A DNA stretch of 64,000 nucleotides from Gemmatimonadota bacterium (GCA_022826685.1 JAJDUL010000035.1:62001-126000); one strand, 5' to 3'; numbered from the stretch's first letter, positions 8,943 to 18,980 are shown. Notes: generated from the sequence alone by a model not told the origin. Translations and numbers: made by a program.

Positions 8943-11528
8943 CAGGCGCGCGTACAGGTAGCGGCCGTTGAATCCCATCGCCGAGAATGAGCGGTAGGGG
9001 AAGATCCCTCCGAACGCGTCCACCCGCGTGGGGAAGGAATCGAAGAGGTTCTCGCCGCCGAACGTGAGGCGCCACCTTTCCGCCAGATCGATGTGGACTC
9101 CCGCATCGAAGGTGACCCTCGGTTCGAGGAGTCGGATCCTGTGGGGGTGCTCTCCAACGCCGAGCGAGCGCAGCTCCTCCTGTGCCCCGTAGACGTTCGC
9201 CCCGAGGCCGAACTCGAACGCTCCGCTCGTGAACCTCGCCTTGAACCTGCCGCGCCAGTCCGGGAGTCCCTCCTCGAGGAAAAAGACGTCGAACCCGTCG
9301 TAGATCCTGAACGATTCTTCCCGCAGCACCTCGTGCTCCTTCACGCAGGCCGCGATGTCGCCGTCGGGGCAGCGCCCGCGGACCTGTCCCCAGTTCGCGG
9401 AGGCGCCGAGTTCAAGGCGTGACGCCTCCCCGAGCCGCCGCCCCCATGTGACCCCCGCATCGATGCCGTACGACCGGAGGTCGACCGCGTTGGAGAAGAA
9501 GCGGACCGATTCCGCGGCGAAGTCCGCCAGCAGATGCTCGACCAGGCCGCCGGCACCGGTCTCCAGCCGGTTGGAGAGAAGGAGGGCGTCGTCGACGTCC
9601 GTCGCATAACCGTCGATCGCAATGTGGAGATCATCGACCGGCGTGAGCGCAAGCCCCGCGACGACGGATCGCGACCTCTCCCCGCGGAGGGGCGAGGCGC
9701 CGACGGCCCGGGCTTCCGGCGCGTCCAAGGGAAAAGTGCCCGCCTCGATCCCGAGAACGGCGCCCGGCTCGTCCGGGTCTTCGCGACGCCCCGCCGTGAC
9801 GTGTCCGTAGTGGGACTGGCTCAACGCGGGCGGCCGGAATCCCGTGGACACGCTCGCGCGGAAGACGGCGGCCCCGGAGAGCGCGAGGCGCAGCGCGAGC
9901 CTCCCGTTCAGCGTGCCGCCGACATCGCTGAAGCGTTCGTAGCGTCCCGTCGCGGAGACCCGGAGCTGCCGCGGAAGCGGCGCGTCGACGTCACCGTGGA
10001 GGCTGACACTCGACCGATGCCAGCTCCCGGACTCCTCCGGCCGGAAACCGGTGAAGCGTTGAGCGCCCGCCGCGGCGACGCCGCCGCTCTGGGTCGGGTG
10101 GAATCCGTCGATCCGCGACGCGGGCTCCCCCGCCAGAATCCGGTAGCCGTCGACGCGGAACGTCGCCCCGAGGGAGAGGCTCAACGGCCCCGCGCCGAAT
10201 CCCGTCTCGATCCGACGCCCCACGTCCGCATTCGCGAGGAACTGGCGGTTCTCGAGCGCGCCCGTGGAGAACCGCGTCCGGTTCGGAATCCCCGGGTCGT
10301 CCGCGGTCCCGGGAATCCCGTCCGCGCCGGGTGCGCACGCCGACTCGAGGCAGGGTCCGAGCGACGGGTTGAGCGTATCGAACAGGTCATTGTCGATCCG
10401 GTTGGCGCCGTACTGCGCGTTCAGATCCCAGCTCCAACCCCTCTCGAAGCCGGCCCCGGAGCGCCGGAGGCCTGTGACGAGAGAAACGTCCCGCGTATCG
10501 GTATCGAAGCTCGGCAGAAAGCCCAGCGGATGGATCCCGGGCCAGTTGCGGTCGTCCATCGAGCGCACGAAGAAGCCCGAGTGCAGGTCCCGGCGCCGAC
10601 TGTAGCCGCCGAATGCGTAGAGTTCGGCGCCGCCGGAGTCGTCGCGCGCGACCGTGAGGGGGAGTTCGAGGCTGGCGAACCACATGAAGTTCGAGGACTC
10701 GCCGTCTCCCCACAGGTGGTTCGGCTGCGCCACCTCGTTGTGCTTGCGGATGACGAGACCCTGATCGACGAAGTCCGCGTCCCCCGGTAGGACCTGGTCG
10801 CGGCCATCGGCGCCCGCGCGGTTCACGGGTTCCCGCTGGCTGAACGCGCCCGTGAGGTTCAGGACACCGCCGCCGCCGATGTCCAGTCCCCAGTTCCCGG
10901 AGAGGTCGTATCGAAATCCGTCGTCATCCCATTCGTCCGGAAAGTGGTGGCCGACGGAAACGATGAACTCGGGCGCCGAGACCGTGTTCCGGAGGCGCAC
11001 GTCGATGACCCCGGCGATCGCGTCGGAGCCGTGCCGCGTCGTACCTCCGTCGCGCACGACCTCCACGCGGTCGATCGCCTGAAGCGGGAAGGCGTTCATG
11101 TCCACGCCGCTCGCGCCCGGAAAGGCGCCGCCGCCCAGCGTGTGCACGACCGCCGTGGCATGGCGGCGTTTCCCGTTCAGGAGGACGAGCGTGTGATCCG
11201 GCGAAAGCCCGCGCAGCTGGAAGGGCCGAACCCCCGAGGTGAGATCCGCGAGCTGCCGGCGCGGGAAGTAGGCGGATGGCAGGAGTTCGCTGAGGACGGA
11301 AGCGAGTTCCGCCTGTCCGGCCTCGAGAATCTCCGCTCGCGAGAACAGTTCGCCGGACGCTGTCCTCCGTTCGTGGGCCGCCCGGTCGAGAGTGTCCGGC
11401 GATGTGCCACCCGACGGGCCGGCCTGTGCCTCGGCGGCCCGGGGCGCGGCGGCGGAATACGTCGCGGCGCCGGCGAGCAGCAGCGTCCCGAGCACGAATC
11501 GCGCGGGTGAGATCCGCGTGTCGGTCAT
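8931..11528 (-). CDS. TonB-dependent outer-membrane receptor
   Basis: 865 residues, the usual size for the family. A signal peptide covers about residues 1-35. A plug domain follows (about 60-185): RAEILEAGQAELASVLSELL, PFQLRGLSPDHTLVLLNGKR and IDRVEVVRDGGTTRHGSDAIAGVIDV. The remainder is a 22-strand-type barrel with alternating aromatic strands, ending ...YLYARLQVS. The last residue is serine rather than the usual aromatic. There is no carboxypeptidase-like N-terminal domain and no SusD-like partner nearby, so it is more like a siderophore or small-molecule receptor than a SusC. The substrate cannot be read from sequence. Confidence 0.85.
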   Translation of the reverse strand: MTDTRISPARFVLGTLLLAGAATYSAAAPRAAEAQAGPSGGTSPDTLDRAAHERRTASGELFSRAEILEAGQAELASVLSELLPSAYFPRRQLADLTSGVRPFQLRGLSPDHTLVLLNGKRRHATAVVHTLGGGAFPGASGVDMNAFPLQAIDRVEVVRDGGTTRHGSDAIAGVIDVRLRNTVSAPEFIVSVGHHFPDEWDDDGFRYDLSGNWGLDIGGGGVLNLTGAFSQREPVNRAGADGRDQVLPGDADFVDQGLVIRKHNEVAQPNHLWGDGESSNFMWFASLELPLTVARDDSGGAELYAFGGYSRRRDLHSGFFVRSMDDRNWPGIHPLGFLPSFDTDTRDVSLVTGLRRSGAGFERGWSWDLNAQYGANRIDNDLFDTLNPSLGPCLESACAPGADGIPGTADDPGIPNRTRFSTGALENRQFLANADVGRRIETGFGAGPLSLSLGATFRVDGYRILAGEPASRIDGFHPTQSGGVAAAGAQRFTGFRPEESGSWHRSSVSLHGDVDAPLPRQLRVSATGRYERFSDVGGTLNGRLALRLALSGAAVFRASVSTGFRPPALSQSHYGHVTAGRREDPDEPGAVLGIEAGTFPLDAPEARAVGASPLRGERSRSVVAGLALTPVDDLHIAIDGYATDVDDALLLSNRLETGAGGLVEHLLADFAAESVRFFSNAVDLRSYGIDAGVTWGRRLGEASRLELGASANWGQVRGRCPDGDIAACVKEHEVLREESFRIYDGFDVFFLEEGLPDWRGRFKARFTSGAFEFGLGANVYGAQEELRSLGVGEHPHRIRLLEPRVTFDAGVHIDLAERWRLTFGGENLFDSFPTRVDAFGGIFPYRSFSAMGFNGRYLYARLQVS

Positions 11529-11683
11529 CCCGCATGTTCACACGCGCTCGCGCCGAGCGCCAACGTGCGGCGCCGGATCCCGGCCATCGCCGGCATCCAT
11601 CCTCCCGCGCTGTCCGGCGCGCGGACGGAGCGCAAGATTCCGGGCTCGGCTGCACTGAACGACTTCCGAAGGATACGGCAACC

Positions 11684-14600
11684 GTGGCAGAATCCCGCAT
11701 CGCCCGACCGACGACCCGAATCGCACGGACCCTGCTCGCGCTGGCGCTGCTCGGCACTTCCGCTTCCGCGGGCGCGCACGCCCAGCCCGTCGACGACGGT
11801 TGGCTCGATCTCCTCGAATGGCGCTCGATCGGACCCACCCGCGGCGGCCGCGTGCTCGGCGTGGCCGGCCACCCCACGGACGATCTCGTCTTCTACCAGG
11901 GCACCGCCGGCGGCGGCGTCTGGAAGACCGGGGACGGCGGGGCGAACTGGCGGAACGTCTCCGACGGCTACTTCGGCACCGGTTCCGTCGGAGCCGTCGA
12001 GGTCAGCTCTTCCCACCCCGACATCGTCTACGTCGGCATGGGCGAGACGTGCTTCCGCGGCAACGCCTCGCACGGCGACGGCGTCTACCGCTCCGACGAC
12101 GGGGGCGTGAGCTGGCGGCACCTCGGGCTTGCGGAGACGCTTCAGATCGCCCGCGTGCGCATACATCCGGAGAACCCCGACATTGCGTGGGTGGCGGCGC
12201 TCGGTGACTCCTGGGGCGCGAGCGAGGCGCGCGGCGTCTACCGTACGCGCGACGGCGGGGCGACCTGGGAGAAGGTTCTCTACCGGGACGAGGACACCGG
12301 CGCGATCGATCTCGTCCTCGATCCCGCGAACCCGGACATCGTGTACGCGTCGTTCTTGGAATTGAGGCGCTTCCCCTGGGGCTTCCGCAGCGCGGGCCCC
12401 GGCACCGGACTCTTCAAGAGTACCGACGGCGGCGACACGTGGACGGAGCTGACCGACAATCCCGGCCTGCCGTCGGGTCTCAAGGGAAAGATCGGCATCA
12501 CCGTCTCGCCGCGGAATTCCGGTCGTCTGTGGGCGATCGTCGACGCGGCGCGCGGAGCGAAGGGGATCTTCCGCTCCGACGACGCGGGAGAGACGTGGAC
12601 CCGCGTGAACGAGGACGCCAACCTCCTGCAGCGCCCGTGGTACTACCACCACATCGTCGCGGACCCCGGCGACGAGAATACGGTCTTCGTCCTCAACGTC
12701 TTCCTCTGGAAGTCGACGGACGGCGGCGAGACCTTCGAGCGCGTCTTCACGCCGCACCCGGATCACCACGACCTGTGGATCGATCCCGCGAATCCCCGTC
12801 GGATGGTCAACGGGGGCGACGGCGGCGCCGCGGTGAGCTTCGACGGCGGCCTCTCGTGGTCGAGTCTTCTCAATCAGGCGACGGCGCAGATGTACCACGT
12901 GACCGCCGACCACCAGACGCCGTACCGGCTCTACGCTTCCCAGCAGGACAACACGTCGATCTCCATCCCCGTCCGCTCGGACTTCGGCCGCATCAGCATC
13001 GAGGACTGGTACACCGTGGGCGGAGGCGAAGACGGTTACATCGCGGTGAACACCGAGGATCCGAACATCGTCTACGCGGGGGATCACCACTGGGTGTACC
13101 GGTACGACCACCGCAACCGGCAGGTGCGGGACATCTCCCCGAACCCCGAGACGCACTACGGCTGGGGTTCGGCCGACATCAACTACCGGTTCTGGTGGAC
13201 GTACCCGGTGATGACGTCGCCTCACGATCCGGACGTCCTCTACGTGACGTCGCAGCACGTCCACCGGACGACGGACGAGGGTCACAGCTGGGAGATCATC
13301 AGCCCCGACCTCACGCGCGCCGACCCGAGGACGCTGGAGCCGACCCCGGTATACGAAGACGAGGAAACGGGAGAATACTGGGGGCCCATCACGCGGGAGG
13401 CGTACGGTCCCGAATGGTACGCGACGATCTTCGCGTTCGCAGAATCGCCGCTCGAGCCGGGGCTCCTGTGGGCGGGATCGGATGACGGATACATCCACGT
13501 GTCGCGCGACGGCGGGGCGAACTGGGAGAACGTGACGATCCCGGATCTGCCCGAGTTCGCGTTGATCTCCATCCTGGAGCCATCGCTCCACGATCCCGCG
13601 ACGGCGTACGTCGCCGCGACGCGGTACAAGCTCTCCGACCATGCCCCGTACCTGTACCGGACGACGGACTACGGGGAGACGTGGACCCGGATCACGGCGG
13701 GTATCCCGGACAATGACTTCACGCGCGTCATCCGGGAGGATCCGGGCCGGGCCGGGCTCCTCTACGCCGGCACCGAACGCACGGTCCATGTTTCGTTCGA
13801 CGCCGGGGACTCCTGGCAGCCGCTGAGCCTCAACCTCCCGGTCGTCCCCATCCACGACCTCGTGCTCCGGGACGGGGACCTCGCGGCGGCCACGCACGGG
13901 CGCTCCTTCTGGGTCCTGGACAACGTGGACCTGCTCCATCAGCTCGCGGCCGGGGAAGCGGCGAGCGAGCCGAGGCTCTTCCGCCCGCCGACCACGACCC
14001 GATTCAATCCGGGCGCCTCACCCGCCGCCCTGTTCTCGACCATGGGCCGGCCGGGCGCGGGGGATCCGGCCGGGGCGAATCCGCCGGATGGCGTCGTGAT
14101 CCCGTACTACCTGCCCGAGGCCGCGCCCGGCGGGATCACGCTGCGGATCCGCGAAGGCGAGGCGCTGATCCGCGAGTTCTCCAGCGAGTCGGCCGCGGAT
14201 CCGGCCGGGGCGGGCTTCTTCGGCCTGGGCGGAAGCGGCGCGACGCTTTCCGCCGACGCCGGCGCGCACACCTTCGTGTGGGACCTTCGCGTGGAGTCGG
14301 CCGATGTGCTCGACGGCGCCGTCTTCCAGGGAAGCGCCCAGGGTCCTCGCGTGCCGCCCGGCGATTACACCGTCGAGCTGGATCTCGGCGAGCGGACCCT
14401 CTCGCAGCCCTTCACGGTCGTACGCGATCCGAGGGTGGATGTGACGGACGAGGAACTGCGCGCACAGTTCGAGTTCCTCCTCGAGGCGAGGGATCGCCTG
14501 ACCGAGACGATGGAACTTGTGGCGAGGATCCGGGACCTGCGCACCCGGGCCGAGCAGGCCGTGGAACGCGGCGGGGGAGGGGACCGTCTGCAGGCCGCGC

Positions 14601-14869
14601 TCTCCGAGTTGAACGGCGAACTCTACCCCGTCGAGGAGCGCCTCGTGCAGTACCGGGCTCGCGCCGGTCAGGATCTGATCGCGAACCCGACGGGCATCGA
14701 CAGCAAGCTGGCCCGGCTCATGGGGTTTGCCTCGATGGGAGACGGCCCGCCCACACAGGGACAGATCGATCTGCTGGCCCGGCTGGGGGTCGGAATCGAG
14801 GAGCGGGCCGCGGCGGTGGACGAAATCGAGCGAACGACGTGGGCGGAACTCGTGAGACTCGTCCCCTGA
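11684..14869 (+). CDS. Large exported Asp-box (VPS10/sortilin-like) beta-propeller protein
   Basis: The frame is open from 11402, but the signal peptide (ARTLLALALLGTSASAGAHAQ) fits a GTG start at 11684, with AAGGA about 10 bases upstream. This gives about 1061 residues. At least ten Asp-box loops of the form S/T-x-D-x-G-x-x-W/F are visible, including SDDGGVSW, TRDGGATW, STDGGDTW, SDDAGETW, SFDGGLSW, SRDGGANW, TTDYGETW and SFDAGDSW. They make two propellers of the kind called VPS10, sortilin-like or BNR. The C-terminal about 250 residues have an Ig-like part (PPGDYTVELDLGERT) and a helical tail. These proteins are common in Gemmatimonadota and Bacteroidota and are often mis-annotated as glycosyl hydrolases; no catalytic residues are recognisable. 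Confidence 0.8.
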   Translation: MAESRIARPTTRIARTLLALALLGTSASAGAHAQPVDDGWLDLLEWRSIGPTRGGRVLGVAGHPTDDLVFYQGTAGGGVWKTGDGGANWRNVSDGYFGTGSVGAVEVSSSHPDIVYVGMGETCFRGNASHGDGVYRSDDGGVSWRHLGLAETLQIARVRIHPENPDIAWVAALGDSWGASEARGVYRTRDGGATWEKVLYRDEDTGAIDLVLDPANPDIVYASFLELRRFPWGFRSAGPGTGLFKSTDGGDTWTELTDNPGLPSGLKGKIGITVSPRNSGRLWAIVDAARGAKGIFRSDDAGETWTRVNEDANLLQRPWYYHHIVADPGDENTVFVLNVFLWKSTDGGETFERVFTPHPDHHDLWIDPANPRRMVNGGDGGAAVSFDGGLSWSSLLNQATAQMYHVTADHQTPYRLYASQQDNTSISIPVRSDFGRISIEDWYTVGGGEDGYIAVNTEDPNIVYAGDHHWVYRYDHRNRQVRDISPNPETHYGWGSADINYRFWWTYPVMTSPHDPDVLYVTSQHVHRTTDEGHSWEIISPDLTRADPRTLEPTPVYEDEETGEYWGPITREAYGPEWYATIFAFAESPLEPGLLWAGSDDGYIHVSRDGGANWENVTIPDLPEFALISILEPSLHDPATAYVAATRYKLSDHAPYLYRTTDYGETWTRITAGIPDNDFTRVIREDPGRAGLLYAGTERTVHVSFDAGDSWQPLSLNLPVVPIHDLVLRDGDLAAATHGRSFWVLDNVDLLHQLAAGEAASEPRLFRPPTTTRFNPGASPAALFSTMGRPGAGDPAGANPPDGVVIPYYLPEAAPGGITLRIREGEALIREFSSESAADPAGAGFFGLGGSGATLSADAGAHTFVWDLRVESADVLDGAVFQGSAQGPRVPPGDYTVELDLGERTLSQPFTVVRDPRVDVTDEELRAQFEFLLEARDRLTETMELVARIRDLRTRAEQAVERGGGGDRLQAALSELNGELYPVEERLVQYRARAGQDLIANPTGIDSKLARLMGFASMGDGPPTQGQIDLLARLGVGIEERAAAVDEIERTTWAELVRLVP

Positions 14870-14896
14870 GCGGGGCCCGTCCCGTCTAACGGACTG

Positions 14897-15679
14897 TTAA
14901 CGGTCGCGCGTCGTGATCACGAGAGCGCCGATGTAACCGTCGCCCCCGTAGCGCGCCGAAGCTTCCGTGCGCGACAGGATCTCGATCCGGCTCACCTCGT
15001 CGATGGACAGCTCGCGAATCGCGTTCACGCCATCGCCTTCGCGCCTCTCGTTGATGCGTACTTCCATCGCCTGCTCCCGGAACGATCCCCACGAACTCAA
15101 CGTCACCGACGTGAGAAGGATGACCTCGCCGAGCGTGCTCATGCGGTCGAATTTCAGGAGCGAGTGTTGGCGCAGCAGCTCGTACACGCTCATCTCCGGA
15201 AGATCCACAAGATCCTCGGCGCGGATGACCTCGGAGCCCAGGATCCGGCTCCGGCTGCCCCCCGCGGCCAGGGATCCGACCTCCTCCCTCCGTCGGGGGT
15301 CCGAGGTCAGCGAGAGGGAGAGGTCCTGCTGGGCCAGCGCGACGGCCGTGGTGTACGGGACGGCTTCGCCGCGCCGGTCGCCGAAGGCGGCCCGCAACGA
15401 AACCTCCATGTCAAGCGGCAACCCGCAGATGGCGTAGAGGCCCTCCATGCCGACCTCGGCTTCGACGCGTTGACGGGCGTCAAACTGCACCCAGCTCGCC
15501 GCCACGGTCGCGCCGGGCACGATCGTCTCCGCTTCGGGATCCGTCACGTAGCCCACGACGGCCGCTTCCGTCTCGGGGTCCCCGCCGGGGCAGAAATCGG
15601 CGAAGGACTGGGCGGCCGCGGAGTTCGCGACCACGAGCATCAAGGCGGGCGCCGAAAGGCGCACGAACGAGTACGGCAT
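14897..15679 (-). CDS. Exported TonB-plug-like protein without barrel, copy 1
   Basis: 260 residues from ATG 15679, with GGAGGGAG about 9 bases upstream. After a signal peptide ending NSAAAQ, residues about 30-125 form a CarboxypepD_reg-like beta domain (AVVGYVTDPEAETIVPGATVAASW). The C-terminal half resembles a TonB plug: EVIRAEDLVDLPEMSVYELLRQ, SIDEVSRIEILSRTEASARYGGDGYIGALVITTR. The protein stops exactly where a receptor would start its barrel. A close paralogue lies directly upstream (15706). Either a periplasmic plug-only protein or a relic of a receptor is possible; two intact copies with good ribosome sites favour a functional protein. Confidence 0.65.
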   Translation of the reverse strand: MPYSFVRLSAPALMLVVANSAAAQSFADFCPGGDPETEAAVVGYVTDPEAETIVPGATVAASWVQFDARQRVEAEVGMEGLYAICGLPLDMEVSLRAAFGDRRGEAVPYTTAVALAQQDLSLSLTSDPRRREEVGSLAAGGSRSRILGSEVIRAEDLVDLPEMSVYELLRQHSLLKFDRMSTLGEVILLTSVTLSSWGSFREQAMEVRINERREGDGVNAIRELSIDEVSRIEILSRTEASARYGGDGYIGALVITTRDR

Positions 15680-15705
15680 GTCGACTGCTCTCCCTCCGAA
15701 GCCGG

Positions 15706-16485
15706 CTAGCGGCCTCGCGTTGTAATCGCGATCGCTCCGACGAACCCGTCTCCGCCGTAGCGCGCGGAAGCTTCGGTACGCGTCAGGATCTCGATCCGGC
15801 TGACCTCGTCGATCGACAGGTCGCGGATCGCCGCAACGCCGTCCACCTCCCGCCGCTCGTTGATTCTCACCTGGACGGACTGCAGGCGGCCGGCGCGGAG
15901 GCTCGAGGTCGCGGACGTGAGGAGGATGACCTCGCCGAGCGTGCTCATGCGGTCGAATCTGAGGAGCTGGTGCCGGCGCAGCAGCTCGTACACGCTCATC
16001 TCGGGCAGATGAAGGAGATCCTCCGCGCGGATGACTTCCGAGCTGAACGCCTGGCCCCTGCCGCCGCCTGCGGCCAGCGATCCGACCTCCTCCCTCGTCT
16101 CGGGCTCCCCGGTAAGCGAAATGAAGAGATCCGCCTGGGCGAGCGGAGCGGACGTCGCGTAGGGCACGGCCTCTCCGCGCCTGTCTCCGAGGAGGGCGCG
16201 CAGCGTGACCTCCGTGCCCTGCGGCAGCCCGCAAAGCGCATAGAGACCCTGAATGTCCGTCTGTACCTCGATTCGCTGGCGCTCGTCGTCGTGCACCCAG
16301 CTCGCGGCCACGGTCGCGCCGGGCACGATCGTCTCCGCTTCCGGGTCCGTCACATAGCCCACCACGGCCGCCTGCGTCGCTTCGTCGCCGCCCGGGCAAA
16401 AGTCGACGAACGACTGGGCTGCGGCGGTGTTCGTGATGGCCAGAAACAGAACAGGCCCCGGAAGGCGCAAGAGCGAGTGCCGCAT
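15706..16485 (-). CDS. Exported TonB-plug-like protein without barrel, copy 2
   Basis: 259 residues from ATG 16485, with an AGGGA ribosome site about 7 bases upstream. The open frame extends upstream without a signal; from 16485 a signal peptide (MRHSLLRLPGPVLFLAITNTAAAQ) is present. It has the same two-part layout as the downstream copy: a beta domain (AVVGYVTDPEAETIVPGATVAASW) then a plug-like part (EVIRAEDLLHLPEMSVYELLRR ending TEASARYGGDGFVGAIAITTRGR). The next start (15679) lies 26 bases beyond its stop, so the pair is one operon. CPGGD near the mature N-terminus and ALCGLP give two conserved cysteines, perhaps one disulfide. Confidence 0.65.
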   Translation of the reverse strand: MRHSLLRLPGPVLFLAITNTAAAQSFVDFCPGGDEATQAAVVGYVTDPEAETIVPGATVAASWVHDDERQRIEVQTDIQGLYALCGLPQGTEVTLRALLGDRRGEAVPYATSAPLAQADLFISLTGEPETREEVGSLAAGGGRGQAFSSEVIRAEDLLHLPEMSVYELLRRHQLLRFDRMSTLGEVILLTSATSSLRAGRLQSVQVRINERREVDGVAAIRDLSIDEVSRIEILTRTEASARYGGDGFVGAIAITTRGR

Positions 16486-16707
16486 GTCGATCCCTCTCGT
16501 CTGCAATCGTTCTCTCGGCTGTAGCACGCGCGTGCGGGCACAGTGCCGATGGTTGTCGCGGTGCGAGCGACCCACCGACCTTTTAGGATACTCCCCGTCC
16601 GTTTTGCGTTTAGTCCGGGGCCCGTTCAGGAAGTCGACGACCCCGGTCACTCCCTATACCCGGCAACATGCCGCGGGTGCCGCCCCGGGGCCGCTACGGA
16701 GGAGCCG

Positions 16708-18081
16708 CTGAGCAAGATCGACCGACGAGACTTCGTGCGCCGCGCCGGACGCTGGGCGGGGGCCGCGGCGCTCGCGCCTTCGCTCTCGGGTCTCGCCGCG
16801 TGTGCCGGACCCGCAGCCGCGTCCCCGCGCCGGACGGCTCGCGGATCCGCCGGATACGGACCCCTGCGCCCGGCGGGCCCGGAACTCGCCCTCCCGGAGG
16901 GGTTTTCCTACGCCGTCTTCGGGGTGGAGGGCCGTCCGATGTCGGACGGTCGGCCCACGCCGCGCGCGCACGACGGAATGGGACTCTTCCCGGTGAGCGA
17001 CGACGTCGTCCGCCTCGTGCGAAACCATGAAGATCAGGATCCCCCCGGCGTTGCGGTTCCGCTCGTCCCCTCCGACCTGGCGTACGATCCGCTGGCGGGC
17101 GGGGGCACGACGACGCTGGAAGTCCGGATCGAGGCGGACGGGCGTCCGGTCCTCCTGCGGGATTTCGTCAGCGCGGGGGGAACGATGATCAACTGCGCAG
17201 GGGGGACGACGCCGTGGCGCAGCTGGCTGACGTGCGAGGAAACGACCTTCGGACCGGGTCGCGGCTGGACGGTGCCCCACGGGTATGTGTTCGAGGTTCC
17301 GGCCGACGCGGACGAACCGGTCCGGGCCGAACCGATACGCGACATGGGACGGTTCACGCACGAGGCCATCGCGGTGGACCCCGCGACGGGGTTCGTCTAC
17401 GAGACGGAAGACTACAATCGTCGCTCGGGGTTCTATCGCTTCCGCCCCCACACCCCCGGCGTTCTCCGGGATGGGGGCATTCTGGAGATGCTCGCCGTGC
17501 GGGGGGCGCCGCAGGTGGATCTCCGCACCGGCCAACAGCCGGGGGCGTGGCGTGAAGTCGAATGGGTGCCGATCGAGAACCCCGACCCGCCCGAGGCCGA
17601 GCGCAGCCCGACCACGGTGTGGGCGGAGGGGTTCGAGGCGGGCGGAGCCCGGTTCTCCCGGCTCGAGGGCTGCTGGTACGGGGATCGGAGCATCTACTTC
17701 CACGCGACGAACGGGGGCGACGCCCAACTCGGCCAGGTCTGGCGGTACGTACCGGACGAAGAGGCGCTCGCGCTCGTCTTCGAGTCGCCGTCGGAGGACG
17801 TGCTCTCCGGTCCGGACAACCTCACGGTGAGTCCGCGGGGCGGGATCCTCATCTGCGAGGACAACTCCGGGGAAACGCACCTCCGGGGATTGTCGCCCGA
17901 GGGGGAGATCTTCCCCTTCGCCCGGAATCTCCTGAACGTGCGCGAGTTCGCCGGCGCCTGCTTCACGCCCGACGGCCGGACGCTCTTCATCAACCTCCAG
18001 GGAGACACGATCTCGATGGGTGCGGGGAACCTCGGCCAGACGTACGCGATCTGGGGACCCTGGGAGCGGGGACCGCTCTGA
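16708..18081 (+). CDS. PhoX/DUF839-family Tat-exported protein, CTG start
   Basis: The likely start is CTG at 16708, 3 bases after GGAGGAG. There is no ATG, GTG or TTG in frame nearby, and the twin-arginine signal begins immediately (SKIDRRDFVRRAGRWAGAAAL). The ATG at 16543 would put 55 residues before the Tat motif. The 457-residue product is a DUF839 beta-propeller like PhoX alkaline phosphatases: GMGLFPVSDDVVRLVRNHED, INCAGGTTPWRSWLTCEET, FTHEAIAVDPATGFVYETED, GPDNLTVSPRGGILICEDN, FAGACFTPDGRTLFINLQ. PhoX enzymes are calcium/iron phosphatases of the periplasm, and the acidic clusters seen here are of the metal-binding kind. The next gene (RlpA-like) overlaps its stop. Confidence 0.75.
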   Translation: MSKIDRRDFVRRAGRWAGAAALAPSLSGLAACAGPAAASPRRTARGSAGYGPLRPAGPELALPEGFSYAVFGVEGRPMSDGRPTPRAHDGMGLFPVSDDVVRLVRNHEDQDPPGVAVPLVPSDLAYDPLAGGGTTTLEVRIEADGRPVLLRDFVSAGGTMINCAGGTTPWRSWLTCEETTFGPGRGWTVPHGYVFEVPADADEPVRAEPIRDMGRFTHEAIAVDPATGFVYETEDYNRRSGFYRFRPHTPGVLRDGGILEMLAVRGAPQVDLRTGQQPGAWREVEWVPIENPDPPEAERSPTTVWAEGFEAGGARFSRLEGCWYGDRSIYFHATNGGDAQLGQVWRYVPDEEALALVFESPSEDVLSGPDNLTVSPRGGILICEDNSGETHLRGLSPEGEIFPFARNLLNVREFAGACFTPDGRTLFINLQGDTISMGAGNLGQTYAIWGPWERGPL

Positions 18082-18731
18082 GCCCGCGAGGGGCCGCGTT
18101 GGGCGGGGCGCTCGCCATCGCGCTCTCCGCGCAGGCCTGCGTGTGGTCCGTGCCGCTCGCGACCACGCCGCCCGCGACGGCGCCGCCCGCCGACCCCTCG
18201 CTCTACGCCGTCGGCTGGACGCAGACCGGCATCGCCTCCTGGTACGGGGAGCCGTTTCACGGTCGGACGACGGCGGCCGGGGGCACCTACGACATGGATG
18301 AAATATCGGCCGCCCACCAGACGATCCCGTTCGGCACGTGGATCCGCGTGGACAACCTCGACAACGGGAGCTCCATCGAACTCGACGTGAACGATCGCGG
18401 CCCCTTCGTGCGCGGGCGCATCCTGGACGTGTCCCGGGCCGCCGCGAGGGCGCTCGGAATGATCGGCCCCGGCACGGCGCGCGTGCGGATTACGATCATC
18501 GAGACGGCGAACGCGGTCTCCGCGCGCGGCGGCTGCGTCGTCGTCCAGGTCGCGGCCTTTCGGGAGCGTCGGAGCGCCGAGGCGAAACGACAGGCGGTCG
18601 TGCGGGCGGGGTTCGATGCCTCGATCGAGCCGTACGAGAACATGTACCGCGTCGTGGCCGGCCCTTTCGCGGACGAGCCTGCAGCCAGCCGTGCGCGCGA
18701 ATCGCTGGGCGGGTTCATGCGCCGCTGCTGA
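18078..18731 (+). CDS. rlpA: RlpA-like septal lytic transglycosylase lipoprotein (DPBB + SPOR)
   Basis: About 217 residues. The double-psi beta-barrel is recognisable: GIASWYGEPFHGRTTAAG, HQTIPFGTWIRVDNLDNG, VNDRGPFVRGRILDVSRAAA. A SPOR domain follows (CVVVQVAAFRERRSAEAKRQ to YRVVAGPF) that would bind denuded peptidoglycan at septa. The N-terminus has a short hydrophobic signal ending SAQAC, a likely lipidation cysteine. No ATG is available. Candidates are CTG at 18078, overlapping the stop of the upstream gene in CTGA and keeping a basic residue before the hydrophobic core, or TTG at 18099 with GAGGGG upstream. The first is used here; the second would shorten the product by seven residues. 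Confidence 0.75.
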   Translation: MSPRGAALGGALAIALSAQACVWSVPLATTPPATAPPADPSLYAVGWTQTGIASWYGEPFHGRTTAAGGTYDMDEISAAHQTIPFGTWIRVDNLDNGSSIELDVNDRGPFVRGRILDVSRAAARALGMIGPGTARVRITIIETANAVSARGGCVVVQVAAFRERRSAEAKRQAVVRAGFDASIEPYENMYRVVAGPFADEPAASRARESLGGFMRRC

Positions 18732-18980
18732 CGGTCGTGGGGGAGACCGGCGGCCGTCGAGGACGTGACCTTGCCCGCGCTTCAGTCGTACCGGCAGCTC
18801 TAGAGCCGACCGTCCCTCATCGGCTCCCTTCCCCCCAAAACCTCGGGAGTATTTTCCGATACGGAGATGAGCTTGGACGAGGAATCGTGAGCCGACCCTG
18901 CGGGCTGTTGGGCGTTCTTCCGGACAATCCTCGCTGGAGGGGGGGCGGCGCAACGGGGCTCGGGGGGCAGACACGGGGAC

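Noticed and set aside
18932-18976. Second G-quadruplex candidate (runs of 7, 4, 6 and 4 Gs)
   Set aside because: Loops are long (up to 9 bases) and the segment is in IS-flanking GC-rich DNA; not convincing.
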